64,000 bases of DNA from Fremontodendron californicum (lineage: Eukaryota; Streptophyta; Magnoliopsida; Malvales; Malvaceae). Of this stretch, positions 1 through 11,270 are shown in pieces (position 1 is the stretch's first letter; each line of letters opens with the position of its first letter). Location: assembly GCA_030761205.1 (NCBI GenBank), contig JAULJL010000015.1, forward strand, positions 4,068,001 to 4,132,000. The letters are read 5' to 3'. The position numbers and the translations under genes are program-made. The notes beneath the pieces were generated by a model, which saw nothing but the letters and a program-made list of their open reading frames with translations, made no database searches and had not been told where the DNA came from.

Positions 1-945
1 AGATAAATGTAGTGACTTGTGTTTTTACGGCCCCAGCTCTTTTTCTCCCCTTTCCTACATTTTCTTTTGTTTTGTTGAAGATAAACTATTCTTCAATCCA
101 AGTATGGTGATTAATTGTTTTACTAATTATGGAAAAATGCATTTTGATTCCGCAACCATTTTTGAGAACTTTATTGCTTTCGTTCTCTATATCTTCCACA
201 ATCACCATTGATAGGGGGAAAATGGCACAGTAAGACTTAAATGCCGCGTTGCTTTAAGTGACTTGAAGATAGATAGAGGACAGCAAGAAATTTCAGGTTT
301 TGCCACAGCTGCTGTTCCAGTTTTAAATTTACCCCATGAGCACTAGGTTTCAGATACAGGTTGTTTTGGCAAAGTGAGACACTGGGGATGCTGATAAGTT
401 TCTACTCAGAAAATTGAAAAACAAAGAGAATTCTTCATTGAGACCGATGAGAACTTCACAACGTTGTAGCAGGGTAATGGTAAACTACTGTTGGGTTATT
501 TATGCTTGCAAGGGAAGTTTATGTACTTTGATCTTATCTCTTTATTGATCTTGCGTGCAAAAGACTGCAATAATGATAATTACTATTATTTTTTCAGGTG
601 TTTTGTAACGCTTTTGCTTAGATTTTATAATGGTATACTCGAAAAACTAAGATTTATGCTGCCTTGTATCTCATGATAAGAGTTCTTACTTATCATTCTT
701 AATTCTGGATCTTTCTAGCTATGAAATCAAGTTATTTTATGAAATGAAATTCATTTAAGTAGTTTAATCATGCTTGTAAGTAACTACCTTATGTGGATAT
801 CGGAATTGGGAGACATTTTTTGAAAGAGCAGAATCACATTCATATTAAGCAATACAAATGAGTGGATGCAAAGAGTCCCGGAAAGTCAGATGTTGCCGAC
901 ATTACAATGTGCCCACCCAGATAGAACTATTTTTGAAACATAAAA
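1..945 (+). repeat. Module R, copy R2, 3' tail
   Basis: This segment aligns with 5841-6900 at roughly nine bases in ten with small indels. It shares the stretch reading 'tttcaggttttgccacagct' and the run through 'accccatgagcactaggttt'. It is the end of the R2 copy whose body lies at 34903-39030 in the repeat frame. No coding capacity is supported. Similarity fades after the 'agtcagat..ttgcc' stretch near 900-945. Confidence 0.8.
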
Positions 946-1056
946 TCATAAGGTTAACTTTCCTTTATTTACTTTAACTTTAAAGTAATAGGGAGAGCTA
1001 GTATAAAAAATAAAAATAAAAAAGTCATGAAAGAGGGAAAAAAAAAAAACTAAAAA

Positions 1057-2085
1057 TCTTAGACCAGGTTAAGACGTAGTGAAAGAGAACATTAAAGTCT
1101 TATCTATCTCTTACATATAAAAAAAATCGGTTTAAGTACCCATATAATTTTTGTACTATAGTAAAAAAAAAATTTAGTCTTTGTACTATAAAAGTGAATA
1201 TTTTAGTTCCTGTATAATTAAAATAGGTGAAAAAAAAGTAAAATTGATAGCGATGTTAATGAAAAAACCGTTAAAATACTAATGTGGATTCGTAAAATCT
1301 AACAGAATTAATAACTTTGAATAAAATATGACTTAAAATATATCTAAATATGTTAGATTTTACGAGTCCACGTCAGCATTTTAACTGTTTTTCATTAAAA
1401 TCGCTATAAATTTTACTTATTTACACCTATTTCAATTGTACAAGAATTAAATTACTCATTTTTATAATATAAGGACTGATAGGATTATGTGAATATTTAA
1501 ACCAAAAAAATCTCTTGATGGCTTTTAATTTGACATGTGTCTAGCTTCTTTACTTGACACGTGTTTAGTTTTTTTAGTTAATATTATTTATTTTTATTTT
1601 ACATTTAAATAGTGTATTAAAAGAGCAGGTTCTGAAGTTGACCCGTTGACCTTGGATTTGATCTGTTATTGAAAAAAATAAAGTGAGAAAGTTGATTTAA
1701 TGAGAAATAAAGTATAAACCATATTTTTATTTTATTATTCTTCAGTTATTATTTGAATAATTAAATAGGCAAAATAAATATAAAAAATAAATTAATAGTT
1801 TATTAATTTAACAAAAGAAAAAAAAAAGGACTTGCTGCTAATCTGTGTGAGAAACCCGATCTAACGAGAAAATAAAATGTAAACTATAGTTTTATTTTTT
1901 TATTATTTTTATTTAAATAGTTAAATATTAAAAAAATGGATTAGCAGAGTGCCAAGGCATAGTAAAAAAATAATTAAAAAAGGAAAATATTTGACATTTT
2001 TTTAATCCGATTGTGAAGTTAATTTTATTTTTATTTTTATTGACAATATATCAAAAACTAATTCTAAAATTTATATTAATTGATT
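1057..2085. repeat. AT-rich interspersed repeat S (with MITE inside)
   Basis: The segment resembles 30585-31010: both carry the 'ggttaag.cgtag' start, 'cttacatataaaa', 'cttgatgg', 'gacatgtgt', 'gagaaacccgatc.aac' and the long AT-rich body in the same order. S also has an internal repeat: 1702-1800 resembles 1867-1950. I see no coding domain, LTR ends or poly-A tail that would set its class. It sits directly upstream of module R1. Confidence 0.6.
1129..1503. mobile_element. 375-bp foldback MITE with 9-bp target duplication (Mutator-type)
   Basis: The ends are GGTTTAAGTA and TATTTAAACC, near-perfect inverted repeats, and inverted similarity continues for about 165 bases per arm. For example, 'ataggtg' through 'aaaatctaaca' in the left arm is mirrored by 'tgttagatttta' through 'cacctat' in the right. 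It is flanked by the direct repeat AAAAAAATC (1120-1128 and 1504-1512). The paralogous repeat S at 30585-31010 lacks the element and has one A-run/TC at that point, so it is an empty site. Nine-base duplications are characteristic of Mutator-like elements; that class call is inference. It is non-autonomous, with no ORF. Confidence 0.88.
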
Positions 2086-2932
2086 TGATATATTTTTTTA
2101 TATGGGATAAAGTTTACATTTTAATTTGTAGCCCAGCTCGATCAACATTCTATATTAAAAGCCCAGATGTGTTCCTCTTTATTCTTCAAACAGGCCCGGA
2201 AAAGGCCCATAAATAACCCCCAACAATTTCTCGAAACGGTGCCGTGTTCAACCTTCCTCCCCAAATTCTCCATAATCTATCCTGCTCGGTGCTCCTGCTA
2301 ATCAGTGAGGTGATCAATTTCCCTCCCAAATTGTCCAAAAGAAAAATTAAACCGAAAATTCTCCTAGAAAAATTTCTTCCAAGATGAAAATTTGCTTCTG
2401 TCAACTCCCATCGCAAATGGCCTTTAATGATTCAAGACCGAACATGAAATTAGGGTTTTCAATCTTTCAGAAGGTAACTGCTTCCGCTTAATTCTGAAAT
2501 TAATTTTTTTTTTGGTACTTATTCTCTTTATTTACGTGCAAATTTATAAATTCTATACCACTTCCAATATATTTGGTTAAAATCTTGATACCAATATTTG
2601 TTCTTATTGTTTCAACTTTAATTAAATCGCATTTTAATTTGCCTCTCTTTTTTTTAAACAACGAAAATTCTTAGATTGTTTCCAGGTTCGTATTTTATAA
2701 TAGGGAATTGAAATAGATTTCAGTCTTGTTAATTGGGTTGTATGTAAAAATTGACACCTGCAAAATCTAAGCCTTTTTCTTTTATATAACTTGAGTTTGA
2801 GCTCGATATATGAATATATTTTTTTTTTGGATTTACTTAACAGTGACTAACCTACCATTTTAATCCCCAATTACTTTTTTTTAACCTAGGGTTTTTTTTA
2901 GGTTCTGTTTTTCTTATATTGCTTACAAAGGT

Positions 2933-4266
2933 ATGGCTAAGGGAAAGCTTATTGCTGTCTGTCAGTCTGGAGGAAAGTTTATATCTAGTAGTGATGGTTG
3001 ATGGTTCCTTGTCTATACCGGCTGAGATGCTCATACTATTAGTATAAACACTGAAAGCAAATTTGATGAGCTGAAAGCAGAAGCGGCAGAGATGTGGAAG
3101 TACGATCTTGATTCCCTTACCATTAAATATTTCCTTCCACACAAGAAGAAGACACTCATCACGATTTCTAATGATAAACACCTGCAACACCTGCTGGATT
3201 TTCATCGACTATTTGTTTCCTTGCAAGCTTCATTACATGGTTTCAAGAATGGTTGCCACCCCCTCCTTTTCCTTGACACTATGACCATAAAATCGAATTA
3301 TCAGTCTGAGCTGCTGACTGCTACAGCTTTGGATGGAAATGATGGCATTTTCCCTATTGCTTTTGCTGTAGTTGATGTTGTGAATGATGATAATTGGCAT
3401 TGGTTTTTGGTGCAACTAAAATCGGCACTTTCAACGTTGCAACCACTAAGGTTTGTGGTAAATAGACAGATGGGGTTTAAAAAGCTTATTTCCATTATAT
3501 TTAAGAATTCGCACCATGGTTATTGTCTCCGTCATCTGACGTAGGAATTAAAAAGGGATCTGGATGGGCTCATACATTGAAGAAGTTCTTGAAGTAATTG
3601 TCACACATTTGTAAGATGCTCTGCCCGTGCAACCGTATATAATGGATTCACAAAATCTTTTGAGAACATCAGGAATATTTGGCCTGAGGCTTGTGAATGG
3701 ATCTTGCAAAGTGGCCCTGAACACTGGGCAAATGCTCTTTTTCAAGGTTCACGATATGGATATTTTTCATCAGATGTAGCTGAGACATTTTACAGTTGGA
3801 TAACTGAACTTCCAGTTATACCAATTGCTAAATTGAGTGAGACCATATGCTGTAAGATGGTGGAGTTGATGAACACTCAGCAGTCAGATTCTGATCAGTG
3901 GTTGACAAAATTAACTCCACTTGTTGAGTATAAATTACAGCAGGGATTTTGAAAGCTAACATGCTTCAAGTGTTGGTATCACTTTCTAGCACTTTTGAGG
4001 TCTGTGACAGTTTGGGTGCAAAAAATGTAGTGAACATTGATCTCTGGGTCCATAATTCCAGACTTCCAGTTGCAACAGCAGATAGGCCAGTACAGAAGAA
4101 ATCCTCAAAAGTTGAAGTACGCCCTCCTCGTCTCCATCATGCCTCTGGTCCTCCTAAGAAGAGAAGGATACGAAATAGACATAAAGGACCATTTAAGCGG
4201 CCACTGCTTTGCAGCAAGAGTCAAGGAGCTGGACATGATAGAGCAACATGCCACATATTCTCATAG
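2933..4266 (+). pseudogene. MUSTANG-like (PB1-MULE) transposase-derived pseudogene, DNA-binding domain deleted
   Basis: From the ATG at 2933, a PB1-like segment (starting MAKGKLIAVCQSG, with a stop after about 22 codons) is followed in pieces by the rest of PB1 to 3205. It then joins abruptly to a MULE transposase core at 3206-3544 (LFLDTMTIKS, TATALDGNDGIFPIAFAVVD, DNWHWFLVQL). A stop follows HLT. The C-terminal helical part is at 3704-3952, and a zinc-knuckle tail at 3949-4266 has one of its cysteines replaced (C-x-K-S-x4-H-x4-C). PB1 plus MULE is the architecture of domesticated MUSTANG-B genes. The Mutator DNA-binding domain and the SWIM finger are missing. The second catalytic aspartate position reads N (VVNRQ). 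There are several stops and frame changes: a dead copy. Confidence 0.82.
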
Positions 4267-6960
4267 TTGCGTTAAAGTTGCTGACGGAATGTAATATGAC
4301 TGTAGATAAGGCAAATCAGTCAATTTTGTTATTGTCTTGGGAGTTATAGACGATGGGAGATAGGGATGGAATAAGATAGAAATCCCTAACCCCATTGAAA
4401 TCTAATTCAAGTATTGACGGGACTCAAGTTTTGGATGGGACATGTATGTTCATCTAACTTTAGCATTACTAATATTTATGTATCATAAGTATGTTCTTTT
4501 TTTTTTATGATAAACCCATTTTTTTCTTTATAATTTTCATGAAGGGTGTAATTTATTTTTACTGTTGTCAACATGTAGATGTAGATTGCTGACTTGGGCT
4601 TTCTTTTTTTGTACAACAACTTGGATTCTTTGAAGGTTTTCTATGTACCCTCCTGTTCTTTTAATAAGCTCAAAAGGCTCATATCTTTTAAGCCTTTTTT
4701 TTTTTTGCAGGTTCCGATTAGATCCCTACTCCCAGATAGCCTCCCCAAGATATTTTCAGCGGGAAAAAGAAAAACAGTAAAAATTACCAATATCCTTTTA
4801 GTTAACCAATCAAATAATGCGCATCTAATTTTCATAGTAGGATTGCTGACTTTTCTTATGTGGGTTGGTTTGGTGGTTAAGGTTGCTCAGCCTAATTCCT
4901 AGTTCTTGTCAATTTCTTTGATCGACAGGCAACATTTCATCTGATTTTCACCACCAGCTCTCCCTTTCCCAAATTTTGTAAACCAAGACCTCGATCTTTT
5001 TTGCTGAAATAAACCAATATCTTCTGCTTTCAATCAATATTCTGTTGCTTTATTGCTTCTATATGAAGAGATTTAGTAGTAGAATAAGAATTTCTCCTAT
5101 CAGAAGCAACCATACTTGATCGACTTTCATCATATTGGAACATACCATTTGAAATCCGCAAGATAACCTGAATCTATTTGTTCAAAGATTCCCGTTGACA
5201 TGCTATGCTATGGCATCATTCAATTCTTTAAATACTAAAGTAATTTATTCATTTTTTGGGTAATCATTGGAGAATATGAGAGTACTACCAGATAAAGTGT
5301 AGTACATAATATTCATCCCACCAGAAATATTCTTGTATTGTCAACTGGCACCCAAAGTTGCTAGTACAGAGTCAGTTTAGTACATGTTGTACTGTAATCC
5401 TTTTGGGTTTATAGCATAAATAGCTTAGATGACAACATAGACTCAAACGAAGCAACTTGGTTTGCAGAAAAATGCTTTATGGCTTATGAAGTTTGTCATA
5501 AAATAAGGATTGCGACCTGGGCCTGAGGTCATTGTGCCAGTGCCTGGTTTCTTTTGGGCTTTGACAGAGTGAGGTAACACACAGTCAATATTGAGAGAGT
5601 GAGAAACATGGGAGAGACAGAGAAAGACAGGGAATTGGCTGAGCATGGATGGATCTACCAACAGATTTCTGTTGTTTCTCCGCCCATGCACTGCCTCTTC
5701 CCTGGCTCCGCCTCCTCCATTTTCTCCTCCCTCTTTTTTTTTTTTTTTTTTCACCTTATTTCTTTTTTGGGATTATATTCATTAACCAAGTTATTGAATT
5801 TAGATACAGGTTCATAATAGCTACGTTTAACAAGAAGCTAATATAAATGTGGTGACTTGTGCCCCTACGGCCCCAGCTCGTTTTCTCTCCTTTTCTACAT
5901 TTTCTTTTGTTTTGTTGAAGATAAACTCTTCTTTCAATCCAAGTATGGTGATTAATTGTTTTACTAATTATAGAAAAATCCCTTTTGAGTTTTGATTCTG
6001 CAGCCAATTTGGGAACTTTATTGCTTTCGTTCTCTATTAATCTTCCACAATCACCATTGATTAGGGGGGGGAATGGCACAATAAGACTTAAATGCCGCAT
6101 TGCTTTAAGTGACTGAAGATAGATAGAGGACAGCAAGAAATTTCAGGTTTTGCCACAGCTGCTGTTCCAGTTTTAAATTTACCCCATGAGCACTAGGTTT
6201 CAGATACAGGTTGTTTTGGCAAAGTAAGACACTGGAGATGCTGATAGGTTTCTACTCAGAAAATTTGAAAAACAAAGAGATTTCTTCATTGAGACTGATG
6301 AGAACTTCACAAGGTTGTAGCAGTGTAATTGTAAACTACTGTTGTGTCATTTATGCTTGGAAGGGAAATTTGTGTACTTTGATCTTACTTCTGAATAGAA
6401 TTAGCTTCACGCAATAAAGAAAAACAAAGATAAATCAGGATCTCCTTATTGATTTTGCGTGTCATTGTTCCTTTCCTGGCAATAATGCCCAAGCCTTTGC
6501 ATGCAGAAAGCTTAATTCACTGCAAAAGACTGCAATAATGATAATTATTATTATTTTCTCAGGTGTTATGTTAACGCTTTTGCTTAGATTTTATAATGGT
6601 ATAATCGAAAAACTAAGCTTTAAGCTCTCTTGTATCTCATGATAACAGATCTTATCTTACCCCCGAAAACTATCATCCTTAATTCTGGGTCTTTCTAGCT
6701 TCAAAATTACCAATATTTTATGAAATCAAGTTCATTTACAGCTAGAGTGGTTTAATCATGTTTGTAATTGTAAGTAACTACCTTATGTGGATTTCGGAAT
6801 TGGGAGTTTCAAAGAGAAGAATCACATTCATATTAAGCAATATAATAAATGAGTGTTTGCAACCTGCAAAGAGTCCCAGAAAGTCAGATCTTGGACGTTG
6901 CCACAATGTGTCCAGACTTCAAATCTTCGGGAGATGGTTCTAAATTCTAAGTTTCTTGAT
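4267..6960. other. Non-coding 3' part of module R1
   Basis: No open frame here has a recognisable domain. It contains a T-rich run (5733-5750) and a repeat of the 1-945 tail from 5841 onward. A small frame at 5599-5817 is also open in R2, but it differs only by amino-acid-changing substitutions, so it is not evidence of a gene. Confidence 0.6.
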
Positions 6961-8199
6961 TTGGAATTCTGAGTGTGTTTAAGATTAGAACTCATAATCA
7001 TTAAAGAGACAAGTAAAAACAAGTCTAACACATCATACTACGCAACTTCCAATAAACAAGGCCCAAGACCCATTTCTACTATCTACAAATTGGAAAGTTA
7101 AAATCTTTCCGATAATTTCTGTTTTACAATGAAGAGATTGATTACATCTAGAAACGACGGATATAACAACCAGCCTTGTTAATAATAATATGCCCTGCAT
7201 TCTTATTGGACGTGAGTTCTGGCACAGCCGCCAGTAACCAATCTGCTTTCATAAACCAGCAATAGCTATGGGGATCAACTTATGTCCAATCGAACCAGCG
7301 AGCTGTAATCGAAAAGACTATGAACATCAGAAAATATTCACTAATTTAACCTAATAAGTTTCATAATAATGTTAACTAGGAAGATATATACAGAATCTGA
7401 TTGGCCTTGTGCTAGAAATGGACTTTAAATCTGCCTAGAGTAATGGCTTGCTAGAAAATGAAGATAGCAAAAGCTTATGATATGAATATTCTTCATTGTA
7501 GATGTAAAAGCACTTAAATAGCCGAATCATTGATCCAAATTGTATACTCTGATACAAACTTGAGTTACTCAAATACAGTCCATACAGAAAATAAAAGCAA
7601 GAAAACAAAGGGGAAAAAACACCCCTTAGAAGTTGACTTTGTTACAGGCTTTCAGCTAATGAATTAGATTCGATTCGTGTGGACAGTTACTCAAGCTGAA
7701 ATTGCTTACTCTAACCAGAAACAGACTTTGAAAAAAATTTGTTTCGGTATTTCTTTCGATATCTTAACACCACAGATGATTCTAAATTCGAAGTCATTGT
7801 CTTAATTAGTGGCATACACAGCTGGCTAAAGAGAGTTATCTCCTGAATAGAATAGAGAAATAATGTCTTAAGAAATTTGGTATTATGAATTTATGATGCA
7901 GGAAAGGTCAAAAAGAACAAAAAAGGCAAGTAGAAACAATGAAAAAGTCCTAGACTGAGAGGCCCAGGAAAACAGGATTCTTCTACTTGTCCCTTATGAA
8001 CGGCCAAGTCAAGGTTGAGCTGGGATTTAGTCCAGATGGCTATGCATGCGTGAACCAAATACCTTGATCAGTAGAATTCCGACAAACACTCGGAGCAAAC
8101 GATACAGTTTCTAGAGTCAACAAACTCAGATGCACGTATATCCTAATTTACTTCCTCTTTTAGCTATGATTTGTAACGATCCTAGTGAATTATGACTCA
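6961..8199. other. Intergenic / probable 3' region of the RADIALIS-like gene
   Basis: No coding domain was found on either strand. The minus-strand MYB-like gene just downstream appears to have a spliced second exon, which should lie here, but I could not identify it with confidence. Confidence 0.5.
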
Positions 8200-8589
8200 T
8201 TAATCATCAATATGGACTAGACAGTTTGATGAAATATGATGGGAGAGAGAGGGGAAGAAAGAATATAAAGAATTGGTACAAGAGAAAGAAAGATTTGTGT
8301 ACTTGTTATCTTCATCAGTCCAGCATACAGATTGAGTACAGTCGACTTGAATACAAGACTGAGGTTCGCCAAGTTTATGGTCCAGTTTGCCGGACTCAAT
8401 AAACTGCAAATCCTCCAAAAGTATCACATAATGTTTCTGCACATCTTCTGCACTTTTTTCCCCTCCAACCATGGCTGCAACCACTTCCCAACGATCTGGG
8501 TGTTGCTCATCAACCACTGCTAGAGCCAGCTCAAACAACTTGTTCTCCTCCCAGCTCCACCCACATACAACTTTTGGAAAGTTATCCAT
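8200..8589 (-). CDS. RADIALIS-like single-repeat MYB/SANT protein (exon 1; second exon not located)
   Basis: The single MYB/SANT repeat spans about residues 9-62. W13 and W34 are in register, and Y54 sits in the third aromatic position, as in RADIALIS-like small MYBs (PDRWEVVA, HYVILLEDL). Such proteins act in the nucleus, commonly by competing for MYB partners. The tail reads GEPQSCIQVDCTQSVCWTDEDNK. It is followed at 8302/8301 by a good donor (AA|GTACAC), so the coding exon probably ends at 8303 and the translation beyond it to the stop at 8200 is intronic. The start is the ATG at 8589, which gives the usual short leader before the SANT repeat. The MYB call is firm; which RL paralogue it is cannot be told. 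A shortened, unspliced form of 129 codons would also be possible. Confidence 0.8.
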   Translation of the reverse strand: MDNFPKVVCGWSWEENKLFELALAVVDEQHPDRWEVVAAMVGGEKSAEDVQKHYVILLEDLQFIESGKLDHKLGEPQSCIQVDCTQSVCWTDEDNKYTNLSFSCTNSLYSFFPSLSHHISSNCLVHIDD

Positions 8590-10434
8590 AAGTCACCCTT
8601 TTTCCTTTGATTGATTGATATGGTTCTTTTGAGGGTATTAAGGAAGAGTTAATAATTGCTTCGCATTCTAGGATTCATCGAAGAAGAAGAAGAGCTGAAG
8701 AGCAATCTTTTTGGGGTATCTCCAGACCAGATTCTAACACCCCTGTGTCTTTGGGGGGTGTCAGATATCTGTTGTGAGCAGCAAATCCTCCCTTTTTGTT
8801 TGTTTTTTTATGAGTCTTTTTGTCAGAGACAACAGGGTAGGCTTTCCTTAGTCTAGATCTAACCATGGGCAATGAAAAAAAAATACTAAAATAAGTAAAA
8901 ATGAACTCAACATAAAAGAATATACGATTTTAATCAATCTGGTCTAAAACAGGGAAACCAACGGTCAAAAACAGACAAAACTTAAAGACTTCATTAACCA
9001 TTTTCTTGCAATAAGTAGATTAGAATACCACTTTTTTTTTTTCCAATTCTTTAGCATCGTATTCTAAATATTGTTTGATCCGGAAATACAGCATTACATG
9101 CAATTTTAAAGTAATTAAAACCAACAATGGAAAAGAATCAAAAGCCAATCATACTTTTTCACGTTTTTCCAAATTTCTACCTTGAAACTAAAGAAAGAGA
9201 CTTTTGTGGGTAGGATCACATCTTGCTTGATTTTTTTTAAGTTTCCAAGCAATTACAGTTCAGACCTGGGGTCATTTTCCAGGTCTTTTTAATGGGTAAA
9301 AAAGACTTGGTTGTAGAAGAAAACATATCTTTATCTTACTAGTTTTTCCTGGTTGGACACCATCGTTGGCACTGAAAACTGATCCCAAACCAACTTTTCC
9401 TTCCCTTTAATTTTCATTTATGAAGTTTCTTAGGGTAAGGTTTGCTTTTTAATTGATGTGTTAACCTGTCTCCTTCAGTCCGGACAATTTTGGACCCCAT
9501 TGAGATTTGAACCATATCTCAGGGCTTTGCCTATAGCCTTACAATATTTCGTCATGTAAGTGTAAGTGATTAAGTATTAATCATTTTGAAATGATAGGAT
9601 TACATGATACAAAAAAAATAATATGAACATAATATAAATATATCAAAAATTATATAATATAAATATTAATGTATCAAAATTTATATAAATATATAATATC
9701 TTAAATACGATTATAATATAAAAAAAATAACATAAACACAATATGTTGCTTATGCATTTTCACGAGAATATCTAAAGATTTTTTTTTTTTCTAAGTCAGA
9801 AATCAGAAATAGTGAAGATTTTATTTTAAGAAAAAAGTAGCGACATTTTCCACACTAAAGTTGTTGCCCCCACAACATGATTTCAGCCAAAAGAGCAAGA
9901 AAGGGTAATACCGTACCCCACGACGGCCGGCGCATCAACCAATCCCATCCAGTCATATTCGTCTTAGGCTTTTTTATTTGTTTTTGAAGGTAAACTATAG
10001 ACTTATTTTAGGCAAATTAATCATATGATTCTATCATCTTTGTTTTTTAGAAAGAGCTGGAGGATTGCAATCATAGATTTATGTCTTGTTAGTGGCATGA
10101 GCCATCAATTCTCTTGGGTGGAAGCAACTCGATTAGTGTTATCTTACCAGTTACATAGGGTCGGTGTCTAGGTGGGTCAGTTACACCAAATGGCTCAGAT
10201 GGCGACAAAGGCGACTAATTTGACAGAAATTCCAAGAACCCTTTTTTTACCTTCGAGTCCTTCAGCATTCTCACACCCTTGTAAATGAAGCATGCCCATC
10301 GAGCCAGGGGTGGGGCTTAGGAACAAACTATTGACCCAAAACTTACTTGTCAGTTTCATGACCACGAGCTTCTCTAACCAGGATTGGATGAGATGAAGTT
10401 CACATTAATACTAGACCCATTGGTAGTTTGTAGT
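8590..10434. other. Intergenic, no gene supported
   Basis: This is AT-rich sequence upstream of the divergently placed MYB gene. A stretch at 9480-9545 looks like a worn dispersed repeat with a weak tRNA B-box-like motif on the minus strand (GGTTCAAATC). I see no ORF with a domain and no tRNA. Confidence 0.5.
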
Positions 10435-10839
10435 TAGAGATGTAAATGAGACATCTATCTTCGCAAGTTACTCGAGTTCGGCTTGAAAAAAAAATCAAAT
10501 TCGACTTGATCATTGTCGAGTCAAGCTCGAGCAACTCGAATTATAGAACGAATCCAATTCGAATATCCTAATGCTTAACTCGAGTAATTCACGAGCTTAA
10601 TCAAGTTTTTTTTTTTATAATTATTATTGAAAAATCTCAATTCGAACTCGAACTCGAATTGAAGCTCGAGCACAAATAATCAAATTTGAAATCGAATATG
10701 GGTATCGAACCCATTTTTTATTAAGTAAACAAGTTTAATCGAACGAGCTCGAACTTTAAAAATGAAATTCGGTCGAACTCGAGCCGAATTTCGAATTTCG
10801 AGTCGAATTCGAGCTTCTTACATATCGATTACACCCTTA
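10435..10839. mobile_element. 405-bp TCGA-rich MITE, probably hAT type
   Basis: The ends are TAGAGATGTAAATG and CGATTACACCCTTA, imperfect inverted repeats of the plant TAGRGRTGTAA type. The flanks TTTGTAGT (10427-10434) and GTTGTAGC (10840-10847) agree at 6 of 8 bases, consistent with a worn 8-bp hAT target duplication. The interior is dense in CTCGAG, TTCGAA and TCGAAC motifs that can pair with one another. It lies between the MYB gene and the 3' end of the release-factor gene. It has no ORF of note. Confidence 0.65.
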
Positions 10840-11270
10840 GTTGTAGCTCCCAGACTTCAGAGCCCGGGGTTTGCAAATATGCTCAGAATTGCAAACTTGC
10901 AATACAAGGCTGTCGAACACATTGACAGGGTTATCTGCGACAAATCTGGTGGGGGCAACAAAACAAAGGTCAACTCTAACTAAGTCTAAAATAATTGTGT
11001 AACACACTACATGATATTGTAAATTTGTGATTGCTTCCAGAACAATCAGTAAAAGATACAACAGGCGATATCAAATGTCATGCAAATATAATGGGCCTCT
11101 TTCAATCTGTTAACATATGCATCACCGATAAGAATTAGAATATTTTATAGATCCAAATTGCAAGAGAACAAAGAGTAGGACGTAAAAATCTTGACTATTT
11201 CATGCTAGAAATGATGATTAATGAAAAAAAATTTCTGCAACTGGCGAGACATCATGACCACTAATAAAGG

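Larger units (their letters stand above)
2090..6960 (+). repeat. Module R, copy R1 (about 4.9 kb diverged segmental repeat)
   Basis: R1 is collinear with R2 (34903 to 39975 in the second-pass frame). Both run from 'aaagtttacattttaattt' and 'cccagctcgatcaacattct' through the transposase-like pseudogene, a long 3' region and the segment that resembles 1-945. Divergence is roughly a tenth of bases plus indels, so the R duplication is far older than the 39-kb repeat. The copies are in direct orientation, which makes them possible substrates for unequal crossing-over or excision as a circle. Confidence 0.85.

Noticed and set aside
5599..5817. Small frame starting MRNMGETEKD in R1, also open in R2 (38783-39007)
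   Set aside because: The differences between the copies in the shared part all change amino acids and the frames then diverge. Similarity is explained by the segmental repeat, not by selection.
9480..9545. Second tRNA-like B-box motif (GGTTCAAATC, minus strand)
   Set aside because: It cannot be folded into a cloverleaf with its flanks and has no matching A box at the right distance.
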